Assembly (NCBI GenBank): GCA_003159055.1
Contig: PMLH01000292.1
Span: 9,288-22,745, forward strand
DNA length: 13,458 nucleotides
Source of the DNA: Myxococcales bacterium
GTDB lineage: Bacteria > Myxococcota > Polyangia > Fen-1088
Direction of reading: 5' to 3'
Program-made: the position numbers and the translations under genes
The notes under the pieces: generated by a model
What the model was told of the DNA's origin: nothing
What the model saw: the letters and a program-made list of their open reading frames with translations, nothing else
Database searches by the model: none
In this document: positions 1 to 7,253 of the stretch, piece by piece
Position numbering within the stretch: the stretch's first letter is position 1
How the letters are laid out: each line of letters begins with the position of its first letter

Positions 1-911
1 TGACGCAGGACCACCTCGACTACCACGGCACGATGGAGCGGTACTTTGCCGCGAAGAGCATCCTCTTCCGAGAGCTGATGCTCGCTCAAGCGGGCGTGAG
101 CGTCTTCTTCGCCGACGATCCGCAAAGCGTTGCCATGCGAAAGGAAGCCCGAGGCGCGGTCCTCACGCTCAGCCCAAGCGATCGCGGCGCTGACGTCGTG
201 GTGCTGGAACGAAAGCTCGGTGCCGACGGCATCCGGGTGCGTCTCGGCACGCCGACGGGAAACCTCGACATTGCCTCGCCGCTGGTGGGCGAGTTCAACC
301 TTTCCAACATCATGACCGCGGTTGGTATCGGCCTTGGCCACGGACTGTCGCCGTCTGCGATTGCAGGCGGCATCGCGCGGCTGCGGGGCGTGCCCGGCCG
401 ACTGGAATCGGTAGCCAACGAAGCGGGTGTGCTGTGCGTGGTCGACTACTCGCATACGCCGGACGCGTTGGAGCGTGCTCTCGACGTGCTGCGACCTTTG
501 GCCAAGGGGCGGCTGATTTGCGTGTTCGGCTGCGGTGGCGACCGCGATCGCGGCAAGCGGCCGCTCATGGGCCACGCGGCTGCCCGTCGCGCGGACTTGA
601 CCATCGTGACCTCTGACAATCCTCGAACCGAGAAGCCCGAGTCCATCATCGACATGATCCTCGAGGGCGTACGCACGACTGGCAAGGCTGAACGCAGCGC
701 CGTCGAGCTCAACCAAGGTCAATTCGGCTACCACGTCGAAGTCGATCGATGGACCGCGATTTCGCGTGCGGTCGCGCTGGCACGCGTGGGCGACGTGGTG
801 CTTATCGCCGGCAAGGGGCATGAGGACTACCAGATCATCGGCACGCAGAAGACGCACTTTGATGACCGCGAGATTGCGGCGGCGGCGTTCGCGGCGAGGA
901 GGAGCGCATGA
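1..911 (+). CDS. murE: MurE, UDP-MurNAc-tripeptide synthetase (meso-DAP-adding), 5' end missing
   Basis: This cytoplasmic ATP-dependent ligase adds meso-diaminopimelate to UDP-MurNAc-L-Ala-D-Glu. The reading frame is open to the left edge (first full codon at nt 3), so the N-terminal domain and P-loop lie outside the window; 302 residues are visible, against roughly 490-500 for the family. It opens with the Mur ligase motif TQDHLDYHGTMERYFAAK, followed by GEFNLSNIMTAVG, the C-terminal domain start VDYSHTPDALERAL, FGCGGDRDRGKRPLMG and GKGHEDYQ. The motif DNPR (visible residues 205-208, nt 615-626) is the known meso-DAP selectivity signature; L-Lys enzymes differ there. The ATG at nt 33 is an internal Met, not the start. 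The stop overlaps the murF start in an ATGA arrangement. Identity is very secure. Confidence 0.97.
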   Translation, partial: TQDHLDYHGTMERYFAAKSILFRELMLAQAGVSVFFADDPQSVAMRKEARGAVLTLSPSDRGADVVVLERKLGADGIRVRLGTPTGNLDIASPLVGEFNLSNIMTAVGIGLGHGLSPSAIAGGIARLRGVPGRLESVANEAGVLCVVDYSHTPDALERALDVLRPLAKGRLICVFGCGGDRDRGKRPLMGHAAARRADLTIVTSDNPRTEKPESIIDMILEGVRTTGKAERSAVELNQGQFGYHVEVDRWTAISRAVALARVGDVVLIAGKGHEDYQIIGTQKTHFDDREIAAAAFAARRSA

Positions 912-2341
912 CGTCGCTGTTGCCCAAGCCTCGGCCGCTTGCGTGGGCTTGCGCTGTGATGGGCGGCACCATGCTGGTCGAGCCGGCGCAGGTCGGTGCC
1001 AGTTTTTCCGGCGCAGCCATCGACAGCCGGCAGGTGGTCCCAGGCCGACTCTTCTTTGCGCTGCCGGGCGAACGCGTGGACGGTTTCGATTTCTGCGCGG
1101 ACGCGGCCCGGCAGGGCGCGGCTGCGCTGGTCGTGTCCACCAATCGGCGACAGCCCAAAGACTGCGACGGCGTGCCCGTGCTCGCGGTGGCCGACGTTCG
1201 CCGGGCGCTTGGCGATCTCGCACGTGCGGTTCGAGCGCGCTTCAAAGGTCGCGTGGTCGGTGTGACCGGCTCGAACGGCAAGACCACCACCAAGGAATTG
1301 ATCGCGGCGGCGCTTTCCGTCGGCGGCCGAGTCCTGCGCACGCAAGGCAACCTCAATACCGACGTCGGGCTGCCGTTGACGGTCCTCGACGCGACGGAAG
1401 AGGAAGCCACCTGGGTGCTGGAAATGGCGATGCGAGCACGCGGTGAGATCGCATATCTCGCGGACATCGCCAAGCCGAACGTTGGTGTGATCACCAACGT
1501 GGCCGGCGCGCATCTCGAACGCTTGGGATCCCTCGACGAGGTTGCGCGTGCCAAAGGCGAGATCTTCCACGGCCTGGCAGAAGGTGGCATCGCAGTTTTC
1601 CCCGCCGCCGACGAACGCATCGAGCGCGAGGCCAGCCTACTGCCGGAGGCGCGCAAGCGGCGGTTCGCCTTCGCCAGCGAGGATCCCGCGCGCTGCCACG
1701 TGCGCGTTCTCGATTTCATTCCCGCGGGCGAAAATGGATCGGTGATTCGGCTGTCGGTGGGACATACGCCGGTGACGGTGCGCTTGCCGCTGCCCGGAGA
1801 GCACAATGCGCGCAACGCCGCCGCAGCCCTCGCGGTTGCCTCAGCGTGCGATCTCCCGATCAGCGCGGCGGCGGCGCAACTGGAATCCGCAACCTTGCCG
1901 CCCCACCGTTCGCGCCTTCTGTCGGTCGGCGGCCGAATCGTGATGGACGATTGCTACAACGCGAACCCGACCTCGATGCGCGCGGCTCTGAAAACCGTGG
2001 CCGCCTCGGTCGGAACCGCCTCGCGTGCCTTCGCCATCCTTGGCGACATGCTGGAGGTCGGAGCGGACACCGCCAAGTTGCACGAAGCGCTTGGACAGGA
2101 AGTCGTGGCGTTGAAATTCGTTGGGCTGGCGGCAGTCGGCGAATTGGCCGCGCACATGGCGAATGGCGCGCGTAGCGCCGGCCTTTCGCGCCAACAGGTG
2201 GTCGCGACGCTGGATCCAGATCTGGCCGCGTCCTCCATCGCGGAATGGTCGCGCCCAGGGGATTGGATTTTGATCAAGGCTTCGCGCGGGACGCGTCTCG
2301 AACGCGCGCTCGAAGCGCTGCAGAAGAAGCTAGGAAGCTAG
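908..2341 (+). CDS. murF: MurF, UDP-MurNAc-pentapeptide synthetase
   Basis: This cytoplasmic ligase joins D-Ala-D-Ala to the UDP-MurNAc tripeptide and completes the pentapeptide precursor. The 477 residues are a normal family length. The N-terminal domain has the MurF/MurE-type signature AIDSRQVVPGRLFFALPG. The P-loop is TGSNGKTTTK, with Lys125. Central motifs are EMAMRARGEIAYLADIAKP, NVAGAHLERLGS and AKGEIF, then GEHNARNAAAALAVA, and the C-terminal domain starts near DDCYNANPTSM. The ATG at 908 overlaps the murE stop by 4 nt and is preceded by a strong Shine-Dalgarno AGGAGG (897-902) 5 nt away, which fixes the start. Gene order and overlap indicate co-transcription and translational coupling with murE. 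Nothing essential looks missing. Confidence 0.97.
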   Translation: MTSLLPKPRPLAWACAVMGGTMLVEPAQVGASFSGAAIDSRQVVPGRLFFALPGERVDGFDFCADAARQGAAALVVSTNRRQPKDCDGVPVLAVADVRRALGDLARAVRARFKGRVVGVTGSNGKTTTKELIAAALSVGGRVLRTQGNLNTDVGLPLTVLDATEEEATWVLEMAMRARGEIAYLADIAKPNVGVITNVAGAHLERLGSLDEVARAKGEIFHGLAEGGIAVFPAADERIEREASLLPEARKRRFAFASEDPARCHVRVLDFIPAGENGSVIRLSVGHTPVTVRLPLPGEHNARNAAAALAVASACDLPISAAAAQLESATLPPHRSRLLSVGGRIVMDDCYNANPTSMRAALKTVAASVGTASRAFAILGDMLEVGADTAKLHEALGQEVVALKFVGLAAVGELAAHMANGARSAGLSRQQVVATLDPDLAASSIAEWSRPGDWILIKASRGTRLERALEALQKKLGS

Positions 2342-2344
2342 ACC

Positions 2345-3460
2345 ATGCTGTTTCATCTTTTTCAACGGCTACGCGGTGAAGTCGGGGCATTCAACGTCTT
2401 CCGCTACGTCTCTACGCGCACCATGCTGGCGACGCTGACGTCGCTGTTCATCACGCTGCTGGTCGCGCCCTGGTTCATCCGCCGCGCGCGCGCGCGGCAA
2501 CTTGGCGAGGTGATTCGCGACGACGGCCCGGCATCGCACGCGACCAAGCAGGGCACGCCGACCATGGGCGGTGCGCTCATCATTATGGCGCTGGTCACGG
2601 GCACCGTGCTCTGGTGCGATTTGACGAGCCCGCTGGTGTGGCCGGCTCTGTTCGTCACCGTCGGCTATGGCGCCCTCGGCTTCGTCGATGACTATCTGAA
2701 GATCTCCAAGAAGAACAAGCGCGGCGTGCCGGGCAAGTTGAAGCTGGTCGTGCAATTCCTGGTCGGCGCGATCGCGGTCGCATGGCTTTTTTACGGCGGC
2801 GGGCTTGCGCCCGAGATCCGCCAGCGCCTCGCGGTGCCACTGCTCAATTTCGAGCACCACCACATTCAAATCCCGCTGATCCTCTACGCCACCGCCGGCC
2901 TCGTGGTCGTGGTGATGGGATGTTCGAACGGCGTGAACCTGACCGATGGGCTCGACGGCCTGGCCATCGGGCCGGTCATCGTTTCGACCTTCGCCTACAT
3001 GCTCCTCTGCTACGCCGCCGGACAGACGCTGGCCGGCTTCAACATCGCCCATTACCTCGGCATGGCCCACGTGGTCGGTGCGGGCGAGCTAGCGGTGTTC
3101 TGCGGCGCCATAGGCGGCGCGGGCATCGGCTTCCTTTGGTACAACACGCACCCGGCCCAGGTTTTCATGGGTGACGTCGGCGCACTGGCGCTGGGCGGCG
3201 CCATCGGATTCGTGGCGCTGGCCACCAAAACCGAGCTGTCGCTTGCGGTCATCGGCGCCGTTTTCGTGGTCGAGGGGTTCTCGGACATCATCCAGGTCGG
3301 CTACTACAAGTTTACCAAGCGCCGCATCTTCTTGATGGCGCCGATTCATCACCACTTCGAGAAGAAGGGCTGGCCCGAGTCGCGAATCGTGGTGCGTTTC
3401 TGGATCGTTTCCTTTTTCTGCGCCATCGTTGGGTTGCTGCTGACGTTGAAGGTACGGTGA
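2345..3460 (+). CDS. mraY: MraY, phospho-MurNAc-pentapeptide transferase (lipid I synthase)
   Basis: This polytopic inner-membrane enzyme transfers phospho-MurNAc-pentapeptide from UDP to undecaprenyl phosphate, making lipid I. The 371 residues give about ten hydrophobic segments, usual for the family. Hallmarks in order: KQGTPTMGGAL, FVDDYLKISKKNKRG (Asp115-Asp116), NGVNLTDGLDGLA (Asp201, Asp204), NTHPAQVFMGDVGALALGG (catalytic-site Asp277), and the cytoplasmic MAPIHHHFEKKGWPE loop (His335-His337). All conserved acidic and His residues are present. The ATG follows the murF stop by 3 nt, with AGGAAG at 2332-2337 as ribosome-binding site. The RRARAR stretch after the first membrane segment is encoded by a (CG)7 run at 2483-2496. 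Confidence 0.97.
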   Translation: MLFHLFQRLRGEVGAFNVFRYVSTRTMLATLTSLFITLLVAPWFIRRARARQLGEVIRDDGPASHATKQGTPTMGGALIIMALVTGTVLWCDLTSPLVWPALFVTVGYGALGFVDDYLKISKKNKRGVPGKLKLVVQFLVGAIAVAWLFYGGGLAPEIRQRLAVPLLNFEHHHIQIPLILYATAGLVVVVMGCSNGVNLTDGLDGLAIGPVIVSTFAYMLLCYAAGQTLAGFNIAHYLGMAHVVGAGELAVFCGAIGGAGIGFLWYNTHPAQVFMGDVGALALGGAIGFVALATKTELSLAVIGAVFVVEGFSDIIQVGYYKFTKRRIFLMAPIHHHFEKKGWPESRIVVRFWIVSFFCAIVGLLLTLKVR

Positions 3461-4863
3461 TGCAACCCACGCGCAATCTGACAGGCAAACGGGTCTTGGT
3501 GGTCGGTCTCGGCCGATCGGGCATCGCGGCGGCGCGTCTGTGCGCGAACCATGGCGCGGCGGTCACCGTCAACGACGCCAAGCCCAAGGACGCCCTGCTA
3601 TCCGAGCTGGCGCAACTTCCGCCGAGCATTCAGCAGTCGCTGGGCGGCCACCCGGCCGAGGCGTTCCTCGGTGCCGACATCGTCGTGCTTTCCCCGGGGG
3701 TGCCGCCCCTGCCGCAAATCGAGGCCGCGCGCGCCAAGGGCGTGTTCATCACCGGCGAGCTGGAATTGGCTTCCTGGTTCGTGGACGCGACCATGGTGGC
3801 CATCACCGGCACCAACGGAAAATCCACCACCACCACCCTGTGCGGCGCGATCCTGGGCGCCAATGGTCGACCGACCTTCGTGGGCGGCAACCTGGGGACA
3901 CCGCTCGCCGAGGCGGTCGGCTCGCAGCCCGCGCGCGCTGGCGGAACCTGCGTGGTCGAGGTGTCGAGCTTCCAGCTTGAAACCGTGCGAAATTTCCGGC
4001 CTCAGGTAGCGGTGCTGCTCAACATCACGCCGGATCATCTTGATCGCTATCCGGATTTCTCCAAATACATCGAGGCCAAGCAGCGCATCTTCGCAGCCCA
4101 AACAGCGTCGGACTTCGCCGTGCTCAACATCGACGATGCCAATGTCGAGCTCGCCGCTCGCAGGATCCAGAGTCGGTGCATCCTCATTTCCACCCATCGC
4201 GCGCTCGGCGTCGGCGCCTGGGTTGAAGACGATTCGCTGTGCGTTCGCCTGCCGGGCGGTCCGGTCGAGTACTACCCGGCGCAACTGCCGGGACTGGTTG
4301 GGCGCCACAATCAAGAGAACGCGCTCGCGGCCCTGGTGGCAGCGCGCCTGCTCGGGGCATTGCCGGCAGAGGCGCGCTATGCGCTGGTGGCGTTCCGGCC
4401 GCTTGCTCATCGGATGGAACTGGTGGGTGATTTCAACGACATCGCGTTCTACGACGATTCCAAGGGCACCAACGTCGGGGCCGTCGTCGCCGCGCTCGAC
4501 GGATTTCCGCGCAAGGTAGTGCTGATCGCAGGCGGCAAGGACAAAGGCGGATCCTACGCGCCGCTGGCCGAGGTGATGAAGAGGAACGGGCGAGCTGCGG
4601 TCCTGATCGGTGAGGCTGCCTCCAAGATTCGCGCCGCCCTGATCGGCGTCGTGCCGGTGGAGATGGCATCGGACATGGACGAAGCCGTGGAAAAGGCAGC
4701 GAACCTGGCGGAACGCGGCGACGCAGTCGTGTTGTCGCCGGCGTGCTCCAGCTTCGACATGTTCCGCGACTATGCCCACCGTGCTGAGGTGTTCCGGACC
4801 GCCGTCCAGACACTCATCAGCAGCACGTCGGACAAAATCCCGATCGATCCCGAGGTCGACTGA
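3460..4863 (+). CDS. murD: MurD, UDP-MurNAc-L-Ala:D-Glu ligase
   Basis: This cytoplasmic ligase adds D-glutamate to UDP-MurNAc-L-Ala. The 467 residues match the family. A Rossmann-like N-terminal part has VLVVGLGRSGIAAARL, then the P-loop AITGTNGKSTTTTL (Lys121), the central motif NITPDHLDRYPDFSKYIEAK with the Lys usually carbamylated, GRHNQENALAALVAA, and the C-terminal FYDDSKGTNVGAV, AGGKDKGG and SPACSSFDMF...YAHRAEVF blocks. I take the ATG at 3460, which shares one base with the mraY stop and lies 7 nt after GAAGG (3448-3452). A GTG directly before it (3457) is possible but too close to that site. The stop overlaps the ftsW start by 1 nt (TGATG). Confidence 0.96.
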   Translation: MQPTRNLTGKRVLVVGLGRSGIAAARLCANHGAAVTVNDAKPKDALLSELAQLPPSIQQSLGGHPAEAFLGADIVVLSPGVPPLPQIEAARAKGVFITGELELASWFVDATMVAITGTNGKSTTTTLCGAILGANGRPTFVGGNLGTPLAEAVGSQPARAGGTCVVEVSSFQLETVRNFRPQVAVLLNITPDHLDRYPDFSKYIEAKQRIFAAQTASDFAVLNIDDANVELAARRIQSRCILISTHRALGVGAWVEDDSLCVRLPGGPVEYYPAQLPGLVGRHNQENALAALVAARLLGALPAEARYALVAFRPLAHRMELVGDFNDIAFYDDSKGTNVGAVVAALDGFPRKVVLIAGGKDKGGSYAPLAEVMKRNGRAAVLIGEAASKIRAALIGVVPVEMASDMDEAVEKAANLAERGDAVVLSPACSSFDMFRDYAHRAEVFRTAVQTLISSTSDKIPIDPEVD

Positions 4864-6137
4864 TGACGTTGCGCGAGCGCATCGCTGCCTGGCTGCCGTC
4901 GCGTAAGCGCGACCTACCCGGCGAGCTCGGTGAGCGCGTCGCCGCCGCGCCACAGGGGCCGGACCTGCTCTTGGTGGCGGCGGTGTTGGCACTGACCGGT
5001 TTTGGCGTGGTGATGGTCTTTTCCGCCGGCGCGGTCTTCGCGGCCAAGACCTACAGCGACTGGACCTATTTTCTCAAGCGCGAAGCCATCTACGCCGGCG
5101 CCGGGTTGGTCGCCTTCTTGCTCGGCATGCGCCTTGACTATTCGGTCTATCGCAAGATCACCTACCCGCTGCTGTTCGCCAGCGCCTTGCTGCTGGCTGC
5201 CGTGCTGAAGCTCGGCCCATCCATCAACGGGGCCGTGCGCTGGTTCCGTCTGGGGCCGCTGTCGTTCCAGCCGTCCGAGCTGGCCAAGTTCGCGCTCGCG
5301 CTCTATTTGGCGGTACTGCTCGCGCGCAAGGCGGAGAAGGTGCGGGATTTCTCCATGGGCTTTCTGCCCCCGCTGATGATGACCGGCGTGTTTCTCGGGC
5401 TCTTGCTCAAGCAGCCCGATCTTGGCACCGCGGTCATCATCGGGGTCACGGCGCTTGGCCTGATGTTCGTCGCCGGAACCCGGACCAGCTACATCCTGAT
5501 TTCGGTTCTCATCGCCGCGCCGGTAGGCTGGAAGGTCTTCATCACCGGCGAATCCTGGCGGATGAAGCGGATCCTGGCCTACCTTTATCCCTGGCAATAC
5601 CGCCGGGATATCGGCTACCAGCTTTACGAATCTCTCATCAGCGTCGGGTCGGGCGGCATCTGGGGTCAGGGCTTGGGCCAGGGCCACCAGAAGCTTTTCT
5701 TCCTGCCCGAAGCGCACACCGATTTCATTCTCGCCGTGGTCGGTGAAGAGCTTGGCCTTTTGGGAATCCTCGCCGTGCTCGCGGTGTTCGCGCTGCTCGT
5801 GTGGCGCGGGCTGCGCGCGTCCATGCGTGCGCGCGACCCCTACGGCTGCTACCTGGCGTTCGGCATCACCTGTCTATTCGGACTACAGGCCATCGTCAAC
5901 ATGTGCGTCGTGCTGGGGCTCTTGCCAACCAAGGGACTTCCGCTGCCGTTCGTCAGCTACGGCGGGACCGCGCTGGTGACAAGCCTGTTCATGGCAGGCG
6001 TGCTTGCCAACATTTCCGCACGTGCCCCCGAGCCGTCGCGCATGAGCTTGTGGCAAAGCCTGCGCACGGTGCGCGGCCGGTCGAAGAATCGCCGCAACGG
6101 CGTCGCCGACGTGCAAGTCGTGGTCGAGGTACGCTGA
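4863..6137 (+). CDS. ftsW: FtsW, SEDS-family septal peptidoglycan glycosyltransferase
   Basis: FtsW is an inner-membrane SEDS protein that polymerises lipid II at the septum together with its class B penicillin-binding protein partner FtsI. The 424 residues have a polar N-terminal tail of about 35 residues, about ten membrane segments and a basic C-terminal tail. Conserved landmarks are FQPSELAKFALALYLA, KQPDLGTAVI (Lys183-Asp186), GQGLGQGHQKLFFLPEAHTDFI, whose Asp287 matches the catalytic Asp of the large periplasmic loop in characterised FtsW/RodA, and LPLPFVSYGGTALV (361 onwards). Placement between murD and murG favours FtsW over RodA. The start overlaps the murD stop by 1 nt and follows GAGGT (4852-4856). 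Its partner ftsI would be expected upstream of murE, outside the window. Confidence 0.95.
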   Translation: MTLRERIAAWLPSRKRDLPGELGERVAAAPQGPDLLLVAAVLALTGFGVVMVFSAGAVFAAKTYSDWTYFLKREAIYAGAGLVAFLLGMRLDYSVYRKITYPLLFASALLLAAVLKLGPSINGAVRWFRLGPLSFQPSELAKFALALYLAVLLARKAEKVRDFSMGFLPPLMMTGVFLGLLLKQPDLGTAVIIGVTALGLMFVAGTRTSYILISVLIAAPVGWKVFITGESWRMKRILAYLYPWQYRRDIGYQLYESLISVGSGGIWGQGLGQGHQKLFFLPEAHTDFILAVVGEELGLLGILAVLAVFALLVWRGLRASMRARDPYGCYLAFGITCLFGLQAIVNMCVVLGLLPTKGLPLPFVSYGGTALVTSLFMAGVLANISARAPEPSRMSLWQSLRTVRGRSKNRRNGVADVQVVVEVR

Positions 6138-7229
6138 GTGAAGCTCCTGATTGCCGGCGGTGGCACGGGCGGGCACCTGTTCCCCGGCATCGCCCTCGCC
6201 GACGAGGCGATCCGTCGCGGCGGCAGCGAGGTACTATTCGTGGGCACGAGCCGCGGCATCGAAACCCGTGCCGTTCCCGCGGCAGGGTACGTGCTCGAAA
6301 CCTTGGAAGTGAGCGGCCTTGCGCGCATGGGTCTTGCCGGAACCGTGCGCGGCTTGTTTCGCTTGCCGCTCGCGCTCCTGAAATCGTTTTCGATTCTGCG
6401 CAGGTTTCGCCCCGACGTCGTCGTGGGCGTAGGCGGCTATGCCTCGGGCCCGATGGTGCTGGCGGCGGCGCTGGCTGGGTATCCGACCGCGATCCAGGAG
6501 CAGAACAGCGCGCCCGGCATCACCAATCGAATCCTGGGGCGGCTGGTGCGCTCGGTGTTCATCGCTTTCGACGGGGCCGCGCGACTATTTCCTGCGCGCA
6601 AAATCGAGCGACTGGGCAATCCGGTACGTAGGGCGATCGTGGCTGCGCTGGAGAGCGTGGTCGATTCGCTGGCCGAAAATGGGCTGCGCATTCTCGTGGT
6701 GGGCGGCAGCCAAGGCGCGCGCGCGGTGAGCGAGCTGGTGGTCGGGGCGGCTTCCATTCTTGCGAAGAAGAAAGTCGATTTTTCCCTGGTTCACCAGACC
6801 GGCAACACGGATTTCGAGCGCATTCAGGCGCGCTACCGCGAGCTCGGGCTCGACAGCCGGGTGCAGGTTTCCGCTTTCATCGAAAACATGGCGACGGCCT
6901 ACGGCGCCGCAGACTTGGTGATCGGCCGGGCCGGTGCGCTGACTCTGGCCGAGCTGGCGATCGTCGGCAAGCCCGCGATTCTGATTCCACTGCCCACCGC
7001 CGCCGATGATCACCAAAGCAAAAATGCAGCTCACTTCGCCGAGGCGGGCGCGGCCATTGTCTTGGATCAGCGCAAGTCGACTGCGGACGATATCGCCGCC
7101 GCAATCGCGACGCTGGCGAGTGACCGCCCCAGGCGAATGGCGATGGGCAAAGCCATGCACGAGCTTGCGCGACCATGCGCCGCCGAAGCCATCGTGGATC
7201 GCTTGCAGGCGATGGCGAAACGCCGATAG
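6138..7229 (+). CDS. murG: MurG, lipid II synthase (UDP-GlcNAc transferase)
   Basis: This peripheral inner-membrane GT28 glycosyltransferase adds GlcNAc to lipid I to give lipid II. The 363 residues are typical. The N-terminal domain has the glycine-rich loop AGGGTGGHLFPG (His13), VGVGGYASGP and QEQNSAPGITNRIL. The C-terminal nucleotide-sugar domain has GGSQGARAVSE and GRAGALTLAELAIVGKPAILIPLP followed by DDHQSKNA, all standard MurG signatures. Translation begins at GTG (6138-6140) with no gap after the ftsW stop, supported by GAGGT at 6126-6130, 7 nt upstream. It is the last gene of the operon here; in most dcw clusters murC or murB would come next. A 7-bp hairpin spans its stop codon. Confidence 0.96.
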   Translation: MKLLIAGGGTGGHLFPGIALADEAIRRGGSEVLFVGTSRGIETRAVPAAGYVLETLEVSGLARMGLAGTVRGLFRLPLALLKSFSILRRFRPDVVVGVGGYASGPMVLAAALAGYPTAIQEQNSAPGITNRILGRLVRSVFIAFDGAARLFPARKIERLGNPVRRAIVAALESVVDSLAENGLRILVVGGSQGARAVSELVVGAASILAKKKVDFSLVHQTGNTDFERIQARYRELGLDSRVQVSAFIENMATAYGAADLVIGRAGALTLAELAIVGKPAILIPLPTAADDHQSKNAAHFAEAGAAIVLDQRKSTADDIAAAIATLASDRPRRMAMGKAMHELARPCAAEAIVDRLQAMAKRR

Positions 7230-7246
7230 CGATGGCGCGGCTATCG
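7224..7246. terminator. Possible bidirectional hairpin between convergent genes
   Basis: A perfect 7-bp inverted repeat CGATAGC (7224-7230) / GCTATCG (7240-7246) with a 9-nt loop spans the murG stop codon and lies 8 nt beyond the stop of the convergent lipoprotein gene. It is the only hairpin I see in the 24-nt junction. Neither strand has a downstream T-run, so it is not a canonical intrinsic terminator and its role is uncertain. Confidence 0.3.
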
Positions 7247-7253
7247 ATGAACG

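Noticed and set aside
835..1815. 326-codon minus-strand frame across the murE/murF junction
   Set aside because: It is antisense to strongly supported murE and murF and rich in Arg/Ser/Ala/Thr without motifs.
3598..4992. 464-codon open frame on the minus strand across murD
   Set aside because: It lies antisense to a fully supported MurD, with no recognisable motif and His/Arg-rich composition typical of a high-GC shadow frame.
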